Source of the DNA: an uncultured Campylobacter sp.
GTDB lineage: Bacteria > Campylobacterota > Campylobacteria > Campylobacterales > Campylobacteraceae
Direction: 5' to 3'
DNA length: 5,627 bases
Assembly (NCBI RefSeq): GCF_938030815.1
Contig: NZ_CALHII010000001.1
Coordinates: 1 to 5,627, forward strand
Shown: piece after piece, positions 1 to 5,485 of the stretch
How the letters are laid out: each line of letters starts with the position of its first letter
Numbering within the stretch: position 1 is the first letter of the stretch
Program-made: the position numbers and the translations under genes
Notes under the pieces: model-generated
What the model was told of the DNA's origin: nothing
Database searches by the model: none
The model's input: only the letters and a program-made list of their open reading frames with translations

Positions 1-54
1 AATTGCGGGAGCTGATATAGTGTTAAAACTCGGGCGCGAAATATAAAAAAATAA

Positions 55-309
55 CATTATTTTCATACGCGAATTTTAAAAAATTTTAACCTAAGCTTCG
101 ATGAGGCTGCCGCGATCGGCGATGATATAAACGACGCGAAGCTTTTAAATGCGGTTGCGATCAGCTTCAAGCCTGCCGATGCGCTAAGCTCGCTAAAAGC
201 GGACGTCGCGCTAAGCAAAAACGGCGGCTACGGCGCGGTGCGCGAGATGATCGAAATGCTCGTCGATAAAAACGGCATGCGCGAAGAGTGGAATAGCAAA
301 TGGCTGTAG
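55..309 (+). pseudogene. kdsC: 3' half of KdsC-type HAD phosphatase (KDO-8-phosphate phosphatase), N-terminus missing
   Basis: KdsC removes phosphate from 3-deoxy-D-manno-octulosonate 8-phosphate in the cytoplasm, a step towards the KDO of lipopolysaccharide. The frame ending at the TAG at 307-309 reads AAAIGDDINDAKLL, which matches the late HAD motif (GDDxND) carrying Mg-binding acidic residues. It then reads KADVALSKNGGYGAVREMIE, the usual KdsC C-terminus. About 70-84 residues are readable, against roughly 160-180 for the family. The N-terminal half with the nucleophile motif DxDGT is absent: the frame has stops at 13-15 and 52-54, the other two frames are also closed before position 90, and no ATG/GTG/TTG start is suitably placed. 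Similarity seems to begin around 73-91 (ILKNFNLSFDEA). The rest could lie upstream of an insertion, may have been lost, or may be missing through an assembly error. The family call is fairly secure; its status as a real pseudogene is not. lptC follows 67 bases downstream. Confidence 0.6.
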
Positions 310-376
310 TTTTGCAAGCGCGCGTGAGAATGCCTGCGAGAGGCGAAATTCTGCGTAGATCAAGAAGGACTGAGCG

Positions 377-910
377 ATGGTGATAAAAATTTTCTACGTC
401 GCGATTGCGATCTTTTGCGTCGCGATGGTGTTTTTAAGCGTGCAGACGCCATATTTTAGCGATATGTTTAGGCAGGATCTAAGCATTGCGAATATGGAGA
501 TGAAAAAGATCGTCGATTATCAGATCGGTGAGCGCGTGGACGCTAAATTTACCGCGGACGGCGGCACGCGCTATAAGGATCGCGACGAGTTTGTAAATTT
601 TAAAGCCGAGGAGGCCACTTCGGATCTAAATCACACTTTGGTTTCAAAGATCGCGACGCGCGCAGGCGAGCTGATAAAATTTAACGGCGACGCGCACTAT
701 GTAAATAGCAGAGGCTTTGATTACACGGCGCAGGAGATCATCTACGATACGAGCAGCAAGATCGTCCGCTCCGACGTGCCATACGTGCTGCGCCAAGGCG
801 GCGACCGCATCACGGGCGCAAGCATCAGCTACGATACTAAAACCAAACAAACAAACTCAAAAGGAATCCACGCATGGTATTTAATAAAAGATCAAAACTC
901 CACAAACTAA
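377..910 (+). CDS. lptC: LPS export system protein LptC
   Basis: LptC is a bitopic inner-membrane protein that takes lipopolysaccharide from the LptBFG transporter and passes it to periplasmic LptA. The 177-residue product has one N-terminal membrane segment (about residues 3-22, IKIFYVAIAIFCVAMVFLSV) and a periplasmic remainder rich in short beta-type stretches, as expected of the LptC/YrbK fold. The start is supported by AAGGA at 365-369, seven bases before ATG. The sequence is divergent, so the call rests on size, topology and position between a kdsC remnant and lptA, the usual kdsC-lptC-lptA arrangement. The C-terminal segment (YDTSSKIVRSDVPYVLRQGG, then GASISYDTKTKQ) resembles the 'modified bases/state flip' repeats of the LptC/LptA family. 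Its last 37 bases overlap lptA in another frame, which suggests coupled translation. Nothing looks damaged. Confidence 0.85.
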   Translation: MVIKIFYVAIAIFCVAMVFLSVQTPYFSDMFRQDLSIANMEMKKIVDYQIGERVDAKFTADGGTRYKDRDEFVNFKAEEATSDLNHTLVSKIATRAGELIKFNGDAHYVNSRGFDYTAQEIIYDTSSKIVRSDVPYVLRQGGDRITGASISYDTKTKQTNSKGIHAWYLIKDQNSTN

Positions 911-1389
911 TACTTTCAGCCACGCTAATTACTAGCTTTAGCGCGACTACTCTTAGCGCCGCGCAGGAGCAGGTCGAGGTCACGGCGGATAATTTTTTCG
1001 CCGACGAGATCAAGCAGATCAGCGTGCTGACGGGCAACGTTCGCATCAAAAAGGGCGCTTACGATACGCTAAATTCCGATAAAGTGACGATCTATTTCGA
1101 CGCCAAGCGCCAGCCTACCAAATATGTCGCGACGGGAAACGCAAATTTTAAAATTTTACTCAATCAGAAGCATTATGACGGCAAGGGCGGCGTGCTGACC
1201 TACGATCCGACTATCGAGGCTTACACGCTTGAAAACAACGCCTATCTGCACGAGGCCGAGACCAAAAAGGAGGTTTACGGCGATAAGATCATCGTAAATC
1301 GCCAAAAGGGCACCTACGAAGTAAAAAGCGGCGGCGGCGAGAAAAAGCCCGTGCGTCTGATCTTTCAGGTCGAAGATCAAAACAAATGA
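874..1389 (+). CDS. lptA: LPS transport periplasmic protein LptA (OstA-like)
   Basis: LptA polymerises as a beta-jellyroll bridge carrying lipopolysaccharide from LptC to LptD at the outer membrane. The 171-residue product begins with a signal peptide: basic KRSKLHK, hydrophobic LILSATLITSFSATTL, and likely cleavage after a small-residue site near LSA/AQ, about residue 28-30. The mature part has the OstA pattern: VEVTADNFFADEIKQISVLTG, NVRIKKGAYDTLNSDKVTIY, then GNANF and YEVKSGGG near the end. These are the alternating strands and 'G-N-V-x-(I/V)-x-(K/Q)-G' turn typical of the family. Length is normal. The start at 874 lies inside lptC and has AAGGA at 861-865, eight bases upstream. The stop TGA shares bases with the engB start (ATGA at 1386-1389), so engB translation is probably coupled. 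A copy of the palindrome AATTTTAAAATT (1144-1155) sits within the gene and is read as ordinary codons. Confidence 0.9.
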   Translation: MVFNKRSKLHKLILSATLITSFSATTLSAAQEQVEVTADNFFADEIKQISVLTGNVRIKKGAYDTLNSDKVTIYFDAKRQPTKYVATGNANFKILLNQKHYDGKGGVLTYDPTIEAYTLENNAYLHEAETKKEVYGDKIIVNRQKGTYEVKSGGGEKKPVRLIFQVEDQNK

Positions 1390-2285
1390 TCTATCCTAGC
1401 AGCGCGCAGTTTATCACCTCCTCCGCAAATATCGGCGGTGCGCCCGAGTTTGCGATGAGCGAAGTGGCGTTTTTGGGGCGTTCCAACGTCGGCAAAAGCA
1501 GCCTGATAAACGCGCTTACCGGGCGCAAAAATCTAGCCAAATCAAGCTCGACGCCGGGCAAAACGCAGCTGATAAATTTTTTTGAGGTTAAATTTAAACA
1601 AAAGCTTGCCGCAAGCGCGGACGGCTCGCAAAATGAAACATCGCCCGATCTAGCAAGCAAAGAGGCTTTAAGCTCGGCTGCGAATTGCGCGCAAGATCAC
1701 GCGGAGGCTGCGGCGTCTGAGCGAAATTTAAAGCAAGATTTCGTTTTAAATTTAAAAAGCGCCTCGGCGGATTTTAGATTAGATCGCGACGCAGATATTG
1801 CGGCAGATTTTGCGCCGAATTCAGCGCAAAGCCTCGAATTAAATTTAAGCGATAGATCCGCGCTAAACTTAGCGGCCAACCCCGCCTTTTCGGATCTTGC
1901 GAGCTTGGGTGAAAATATCTCTTTGATCTTCGTGGATCTGCCTGGGTTCGGGTATGCCAAGGTTTCTAAAAAACTGCATTATATCTGGCAAAAAAATCTC
2001 GACGAATTTATCAAAGAGCGCCTAAATATCAAGCTTTTCGTCCATCTCATCGACGCGAGGCAGTTTGATCTTTCGATAGATAAAAATTTGCAAAACTATC
2101 TCGCTAGTTTTCTGCGCGGCGATCAAAAGGTCGTGAGGCTCTACACCAAAGCCGACAAGCTCAACCAAAGTGAGCGCGCAAAGCTTTTGAGGCACGATCC
2201 GCAGGCGGTTTTAGTCTCTACGCTAAAGGGCGGCGGGCTGCAAAAAGCGCGCGAGATCATCGTACGCGGGGCGTTTGGATTATGA
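1386..2285 (+). CDS. engB: Ribosome-biogenesis GTPase EngB (YsxC/YihA) with a ~105-residue loop insert
   Basis: EngB is a TrmE-Era-EngA-EngB-Septin-like GTPase needed for late large-subunit assembly, and is usually about 190-210 residues. All nucleotide-binding motifs are present: G1 GRSNVGKSS at residues 31-39, G2 within STPGKTQLINFF (55-66), G3 DLPGFGYAKV (184-193), G4 TKAD (254-257) and a G5-like VSTLKGGG (277-284). The family stretches IWQKNLDEFIKERLNIKLFV and HLIDARQFDLSIDKNLQNYL are also intact. The protein is 299 residues long because about 105 low-complexity residues (roughly 72-176) lie between the strand after G2 and the strand leading into G3. There is no frameshift or stop, and the core on either side reads as a normal EngB, so it is probably functional. 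Translation starts at ATG 1386, overlapping the lptA stop. No good Shine-Dalgarno is seen, consistent with coupling. A 112-base gap follows. Confidence 0.93.
   Translation: MIYPSSAQFITSSANIGGAPEFAMSEVAFLGRSNVGKSSLINALTGRKNLAKSSSTPGKTQLINFFEVKFKQKLAASADGSQNETSPDLASKEALSSAANCAQDHAEAAASERNLKQDFVLNLKSASADFRLDRDADIAADFAPNSAQSLELNLSDRSALNLAANPAFSDLASLGENISLIFVDLPGFGYAKVSKKLHYIWQKNLDEFIKERLNIKLFVHLIDARQFDLSIDKNLQNYLASFLRGDQKVVRLYTKADKLNQSERAKLLRHDPQAVLVSTLKGGGLQKAREIIVRGAFGL
1599..1913 (+). repeat. In-frame low-complexity insert in engB (switch I-G3 loop)
   Basis: This segment encodes roughly residues 72-176 of EngB. It is dominated by Ala, Ser, Asp, Asn, Glu and Leu, has almost no aromatics except Phe, and matches nothing I recognise in EngB. 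Its second half shows an 8-residue spacing: ELNLSDRS (1836-1859) is followed directly by ALNLAANP (1860-1883), and VLNL occurs at residues 120-123. The DNA carries exact TTAAATTTAA palindromes at 1746-1755 and 1839-1848, with another at its left edge (1588-1597). The boundaries are estimated from where family-like sequence stops (NFFEVKF) and resumes (ISLIFVDLPGFG), so each is uncertain by several codons. The insert is probably disordered and surface exposed; no function can be assigned. Confidence 0.75.
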
Positions 2286-2314
2286 AATTTCTAAATTTAA
2301 ATACGTTAAATTTT

Positions 2315-2365
2315 GCGGCGCAGAATTTCAAAATAATTAAATTCAGCGGATATAAAATGCGCCGC
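2315..2365 (+). other. Nested inverted repeat in the engB-argA gap
   Basis: GCGGCGCA (2315-2322) pairs perfectly with TGCGCCGC (2358-2365). Inside it, GAATTT (2323-2328), directly adjacent to the left outer arm, pairs with AAATTC (2339-2344) around a 10-base loop. The right side carries a 13-base bulge between the two arms. No T-run follows, so it is not a classical intrinsic terminator. It could be an mRNA processing or stability structure between engB and the next gene, an attenuator, or chance in a short spacer. The right part overlaps the candidate -10 box. Confidence 0.4.
2351..2358 (+). promoter_or_regulatory. Possible sigma-70 -10 box before the acetyltransferase gene
   Basis: TATAAAAT fits the extended AT-rich -10 element of campylobacter housekeeping promoters, which often lack a clear -35 box and instead show spaced T-rich patches. 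Such patches occur upstream (TTAAATTTT, AATTTC, AATTAAATTC at about 2306-2344). The site is 40 bases before the ATG at 2398. This 112-base gap is the only sizeable spacer after lptC, so a separate promoter for the distal three genes is plausible but unproven. AT-rich spacers yield such words by chance. Confidence 0.3.
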
Positions 2366-2397
2366 CAAGATCGCGCAAAGATTAGGGAAAATTTTAG

Positions 2398-3213
2398 ATG
2401 ATACGGCTAAAAAAGGCGCGCCTTTGCGACATTTCGCGTATGCAAGAGCTCGTAAAAGAGGAGGTTCAAAACGGCGTGATCTTGCCGCTTGAAAGCGATG
2501 AGATAGCTGCCAATATCCGCTCATACGTGCTGGCGTTCGATTGCGATTCTAAGGCGGATACGAGCTTTGATTCCAAAGAGAATTCCGATTTAAATTTAGC
2601 CGAAAATTCTGATTTAAATTTAACGCACGGCTCGGATTTAAATTTAATCCAAAGCTCCGCCGCAAATTTTGCCGAAATTACTTCTGAAAATTCCGCCGAA
2701 GATGCCGCGGGTAATTTTGCGCCGCAACGAGCCACACCGCAAAATAGCGCGCCACAAAATAGCGCGGTGCAAGGCGTATCCGAGGTAGGCCGCGCGCAAG
2801 CCGGCAAAGAGCAAGTTTTACGGAGCGAATATTCGCAAAGCGCGGGCGTTTTTAAGAATGATCTTTCGCGGCTTTGCGAATCGCAGTCCGCAAAAAATGC
2901 CGAAATTTTAGCGGGCTTTGCTTCGCTTAAAATTTTTAACGCAGATCTTGCCGAGGTGCGCTCGCTCATCGTCGCTCCGCAGTTTCGCAGGCGCGGCATT
3001 GCCAGAGCTATCGTAAATGAGCTGCTAGACGAGGCGAGATTTTACGGGCTAAAAAGCGTATTTACGCTCACCTATCAAAAGGAATTTTTCGAGCGGCTCG
3101 GTTTTACCGAAATCCCAAAGGATGAGCTGCCCGCGCAAAAAATTTGGGCCGATTGTATTAAATGCAAAAAGTTTCCGGTATGCAACGAAATCGCACTTAT
3201 CTATACGTTATAG
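2398..3213 (+). CDS. argA: Short-form N-acetylglutamate synthase (GNAT family) with a ~119-residue insert
   Basis: The core is a GNAT acetyltransferase resembling the stand-alone, kinase-domain-lacking N-acetylglutamate synthases (COG1246 type). These transfer acetyl from acetyl-CoA to glutamate at the start of arginine synthesis. Residues 1-48 (MIRLKKARLCDISRMQELVK to RSYVLAF) and 168-271 form the core. The acetyl-CoA loop is QFRRRGIARA (195-204, R-x-x-G-x-A), preceded by LAEVRSLIVAP. The diagnostic tail is TYQKEFFERLGFTEIP, then KIWADCIKCKKFPVCNEIAL with Cys253, Cys256 and Cys262 (C-x2-C-x5-C). Without the insert (about 49-167) the length would be near 152, as expected for this form. AGGGA at 2384-2388 supports the start. 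The last 52 bases overlap the next gene. Assignment to argA rather than another GNAT rests on the tail motif and is fairly good. Arginine enzymes have no obvious functional link to the envelope genes around it. Confidence 0.75.
   Translation: MIRLKKARLCDISRMQELVKEEVQNGVILPLESDEIAANIRSYVLAFDCDSKADTSFDSKENSDLNLAENSDLNLTHGSDLNLIQSSAANFAEITSENSAEDAAGNFAPQRATPQNSAPQNSAVQGVSEVGRAQAGKEQVLRSEYSQSAGVFKNDLSRLCESQSAKNAEILAGFASLKIFNADLAEVRSLIVAPQFRRRGIARAIVNELLDEARFYGLKSVFTLTYQKEFFERLGFTEIPKDELPAQKIWADCIKCKKFPVCNEIALIYTL
2578..2721 (+). repeat. Six 24-bp (8-codon) tandem units, three clear and three degenerate
   Basis: The units encode ENSDLNLA, ENSDLNLT, HGSDLNLI, QSSAANFA, EITSENSA and EDAAGNFA (starts at 2578, 2602, 2626, 2650, 2674, 2698). 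Units 1-3 share an invariant 12-mer GATTTAAATTTA at 2587-2598, 2611-2622 and 2635-2646. Units 1 and 2 are identical at 20 of 24 bases. Units 4-6 keep only spacing and a loose S/A-rich, N-F/L pattern, so they look like older, decayed copies. The period is a multiple of three, so gain or loss of units would preserve the frame. Confidence 0.8.
2737..2766 (+). repeat. 15-bp tandem duplication encoding PQNSA-PQNSA
   Basis: CCGCAAAATAGCGCG (2737-2751) is followed directly by CCACAAAATAGCGCG (2752-2766), identical at 14 of 15 bases. It encodes a doubled PQNSA pentapeptide inside the acetyltransferase insert. It is a second frame-neutral expansion of a different period from the 24-bp array, which suggests the whole insert is prone to slippage or duplication. 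Confidence 0.8.
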
Positions 3214-3668
3214 CGGACACGCTTTTTAGCGCAGGGGTTCTTTTCTACCTGCTTCTAAGTGCGGTGTATAGGGGGCTGCCGCCGCTGATCGGATTTTTTT
3301 TCACGGCGATGGTGGTGCAAAAATACGAAAACGACGTGAAATTTAAAAAGTTCGGCTTTACCTGGTTTTTCTCTATTTTTTATTTGTTTTGCGCTGAGCA
3401 GATCCACGGATTTAACCTATTTAGCGTGGCTATCGCGTATTGTATATTTTATTTTGTGGTCTATGAAAACTCATTTAAATATATTAAATTTAGAAATTTT
3501 TTGATCTGCTTTTACGTGATTATCAGCTATGTTTTGGTCTTTGTGGTGAGCAACGCGATATCTGCGATCAAAAAGAGCGAGTATCTGCCTCTAAGCGGCG
3601 AGTATTTAAATTACATCGTGATTGAAATTTTGCTCGCTCTGCTCTTTTTTAAGGGGCGGTTGGTATGA
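3162..3668 (+). CDS. Small polytopic membrane protein upstream of PBP2, possibly MreD
   Basis: The 168-residue product is strongly hydrophobic, with about six membrane segments: roughly residues 12-36, 40-53, 64-79, 83-101, 111-133 and 149-164, separated by short polar loops such as KYENDVKFKKFG and AIKKSEYLPLSGE. I recall a putative integral membrane protein at this position in Campylobacter genomes. Size, segment number and direct coupling to mrdA match MreD, the rod-complex membrane subunit normally encoded just before PBP2, but I see no sequence motif that proves it. Its TGA overlaps the mrdA start as ATGA. The start is uncertain: ATG 3162 and ATG 3180 (seventh codon) are both inside the acetyltransferase gene and neither has a convincing Shine-Dalgarno, so coupled translation is likely. 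The gene is more AT-rich than its neighbours, as expected for Phe/Ile/Tyr-rich membrane sequence. Confidence 0.8.
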   Translation: MQKVSGMQRNRTYLYVIADTLFSAGVLFYLLLSAVYRGLPPLIGFFFTAMVVQKYENDVKFKKFGFTWFFSIFYLFCAEQIHGFNLFSVAIAYCIFYFVVYENSFKYIKFRNFLICFYVIISYVLVFVVSNAISAIKKSEYLPLSGEYLNYIVIEILLALLFFKGRLV

Positions 3669-5485
3669 GGCTGAAGTTCGTATTTGCTTTCGTGATACTG
3701 TTTTTTGCCATGCTTTTGGTGAGAATTTATTATCTTTCGATCAAATCGAACGAATTCTACGAACAGGTCGCTAAAAACAATGTCATCTCTACCGAATACA
3801 TCCCGCCGGTACGCGGTCAAATTTTAGACGCCAAAGGCCGCCCGCTCGCGATAAATAATCTCGGCTTTTCGCTATCGATCGCGCCGCATCTAAAAGACGC
3901 CGCGCTGCAAAGCGAGCTAAATAATATCTCGCGCTACTTCAAAGATCTCAACGTCACCGCGATGAGCAAGAGCTACAAGGACGCAAATTCCGCTTACAAT
4001 CAAGACTTTATCGAAGTCGTGCCGTTTTTGGACTACAACGCCACGATAGAGCATTTCGCGAGCTTGAGCCTGCACGAAAATATCAAAATTTCGCCCGCTT
4101 CGCAGCGCTTTTACCCTTACGGCGCGCTTGCTTCGCATATCATCGGCTACGTAGGCCGTGCCAATAAAAAAGATATCCAAAACAACCCCCTAAGCGCGCT
4201 TACCGGATACAACGGCAGAAGCGGCGTCGAGGGGTATTACAACGAGCTTTTGCAGGGCAGCAAGGGCGAGCGCAAGACGAAGGTTACGGCGCTAAATCAG
4301 GTCGTAGAGGAGATCTCGATGCAAGAGCCCAGCAGCAGTGAAATCTCCCTTACCATCGATCTTGAGCTGCAAAAATACCTCGAGGAAATTTTTAAAGATA
4401 AAGACGGCGTAGCGATCGTGATGGATCTGCGTGACGGCGCTATCATCGCGGCGGGCAGCTTCCCCGAGTACGATCTAAACACCTTCGTGGGCGGAATTTC
4501 ACAGGCGCAGTGGGACGAGCTGATAAAAGATCCGCGCCATCCTTTTACGAATAAGCTCGTAAACGGCCTCTATCCGCCCGGTTCGGTCATCAAGATGGCT
4601 GTAGGGATGAGCTTTTTAAACAGCGGCAAGATCAACGAGAACTGGAGCGTGTTTTGCAGTGGCGCGATAGAGCTTGGAGGGCGAAAATTTCGCTGCTGGA
4701 AGAGCTGGGGTCACGGCCGCGTAAGCCTAGTAGAGGCGATTAAAGGCAGCTGCGACGTGTATTTTTACGAAGGCTCGCTGCTGGTGGGGATCGACTATAT
4801 GTCCGCGTATCTGCAGCGTCTGGGTTTCGGTAGCAAAACGGGCGTCGATCTACCCAATGAGTTTGTAGGCACGATGCCTAATAAGGCCTGGAAAATGCAG
4901 AAATTTAAGCGCGCGTGGTATCAGGGCGAGACGGTCAATGCCTCGATCGGTCAAGGCGACGTGCTCGTAACCCCTATGCAGGTGGCTAAAAACACCGCTC
5001 AGATCGCCGCAGGCAAGGCTATCACGCCGCATTTTTTAAAAAGCATCGACGGTAAGCCGGTGGAATTTACCCCTACCGAGCTTTTCACGCCGAAAGAAAA
5101 GGCGCAGCTACCGCTCGTGCGGCGCGGGATGTATGAGGTCGGCAATAACCCCGACGGAGGCACTGCCTACAAGCTCATCCATACCGCAGTAGTGCCTCTA
5201 GCGGTCAAGACCGGCACCGCACAGGTCATAGGCATCTCGCAGACCACCAAAAAGCGAATGAAAGAAGCCGATATGGACTACTTCCACCGCTCGCACGCAT
5301 GGATGACGAGTTTCGGGCCGTACGACAAGCCGCAATACGCCGTAACCGTGCTCGTAGAACACGGCGGCGGAGGCGGAAGCGCGGCAGGTCCCGTAATAAT
5401 GCAAATCTACGAGAAACTCGCCCAGATGGGCTATATCGACGCCAACGCAACGACTAGCAAAGACAGCGTAAAGAAAACGAAGTAG
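3665..5485 (+). CDS. mrdA: Penicillin-binding protein 2 (elongation-specific D,D-transpeptidase)
   Basis: PBP2 is the class B peptidoglycan transpeptidase paired with RodA in the rod complex, anchored in the inner membrane and acting in the periplasm. The 606-residue product has one N-terminal membrane segment (about 5-25) and a PBP-dimer domain starting at VRGQILDAKGRPLA (49-62) and including SQRFYPYGALASHIIGYVGR. The transpeptidase domain follows from about residue 245. Catalytic motifs are SVIK (nucleophile Ser307, Lys310), SCD (362-364, the SxN-type motif, with Asp as in other PBP2s) and KTGT (515-518). WGHGRVSLVEAI, IGQGDVLVTPMQVA and SHAWMTSFGPYDKP are further PBP2 signatures. Length is close to the usual 600-635. 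AAGGGG at 3651-3656 is eight bases before ATG, which also overlaps the preceding stop. The gene looks intact and functional and is the last of the operon, followed by a strong hairpin. I place it as PBP2 rather than the division-specific PBP3/FtsI because of the WGHGR and SHAW blocks. Confidence 0.95.
   Translation: MRLKFVFAFVILFFAMLLVRIYYLSIKSNEFYEQVAKNNVISTEYIPPVRGQILDAKGRPLAINNLGFSLSIAPHLKDAALQSELNNISRYFKDLNVTAMSKSYKDANSAYNQDFIEVVPFLDYNATIEHFASLSLHENIKISPASQRFYPYGALASHIIGYVGRANKKDIQNNPLSALTGYNGRSGVEGYYNELLQGSKGERKTKVTALNQVVEEISMQEPSSSEISLTIDLELQKYLEEIFKDKDGVAIVMDLRDGAIIAAGSFPEYDLNTFVGGISQAQWDELIKDPRHPFTNKLVNGLYPPGSVIKMAVGMSFLNSGKINENWSVFCSGAIELGGRKFRCWKSWGHGRVSLVEAIKGSCDVYFYEGSLLVGIDYMSAYLQRLGFGSKTGVDLPNEFVGTMPNKAWKMQKFKRAWYQGETVNASIGQGDVLVTPMQVAKNTAQIAAGKAITPHFLKSIDGKPVEFTPTELFTPKEKAQLPLVRRGMYEVGNNPDGGTAYKLIHTAVVPLAVKTGTAQVIGISQTTKKRMKEADMDYFHRSHAWMTSFGPYDKPQYAVTVLVEHGGGGGSAAGPVIMQIYEKLAQMGYIDANATTSKDSVKKTK

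Larger units (their letters stand above)
2542..2898 (+). repeat. In-frame low-complexity insert in the acetyltransferase
   Basis: This segment encodes roughly residues 49-167, between RSYVLAF and EILAGFASLKIF. In a normal GNAT these two strands form a beta hairpin separated by a few residues. It is rich in Ser, Ala, Asn, Gln, Glu and Asp and includes 8-residue tandem units (residues 61-108), a PQNSA doublet (114-123) and an unpatterned remainder ending in CESQSAKNA. No stop or frameshift occurs. Composition and repeat register resemble the insert in engB. The ends are judged by eye from family-like sequence and could move by several codons. Confidence 0.78.

Noticed and set aside
2..46. Fifteen-codon frame (IAGADIVLKLGREI, stop) as the end of an upstream gene
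   Set aside because: Too short to identify or to tell from chance; kept only as context for the kdsC truncation.
310..376. Promoter for lptC in the short gap after kdsC
   Set aside because: Apart from the Shine-Dalgarno at 365-369, I see no convincing -10 box; the gap is GC-mixed and only 67 bases long.
1386..2285. EngB extension as a frameshift or gene fusion
   Set aside because: One continuous frame carries all G motifs on both sides in the correct order, and the extra part is internal and low-complexity rather than a second recognisable domain.
2466..2999. Long reverse-strand open frame (177 codons) as a gene
   Set aside because: It mirrors the low-complexity insert and the GNAT core in antisense, has no recognisable domain, and the forward frame is clearly a conserved enzyme.
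5226..5450. Reverse-strand frames over the end of mrdA
   Set aside because: They are shadows of the GC-rich PBP2 codons, Arg/Ser-rich with no domain, and overlap a well-supported gene.
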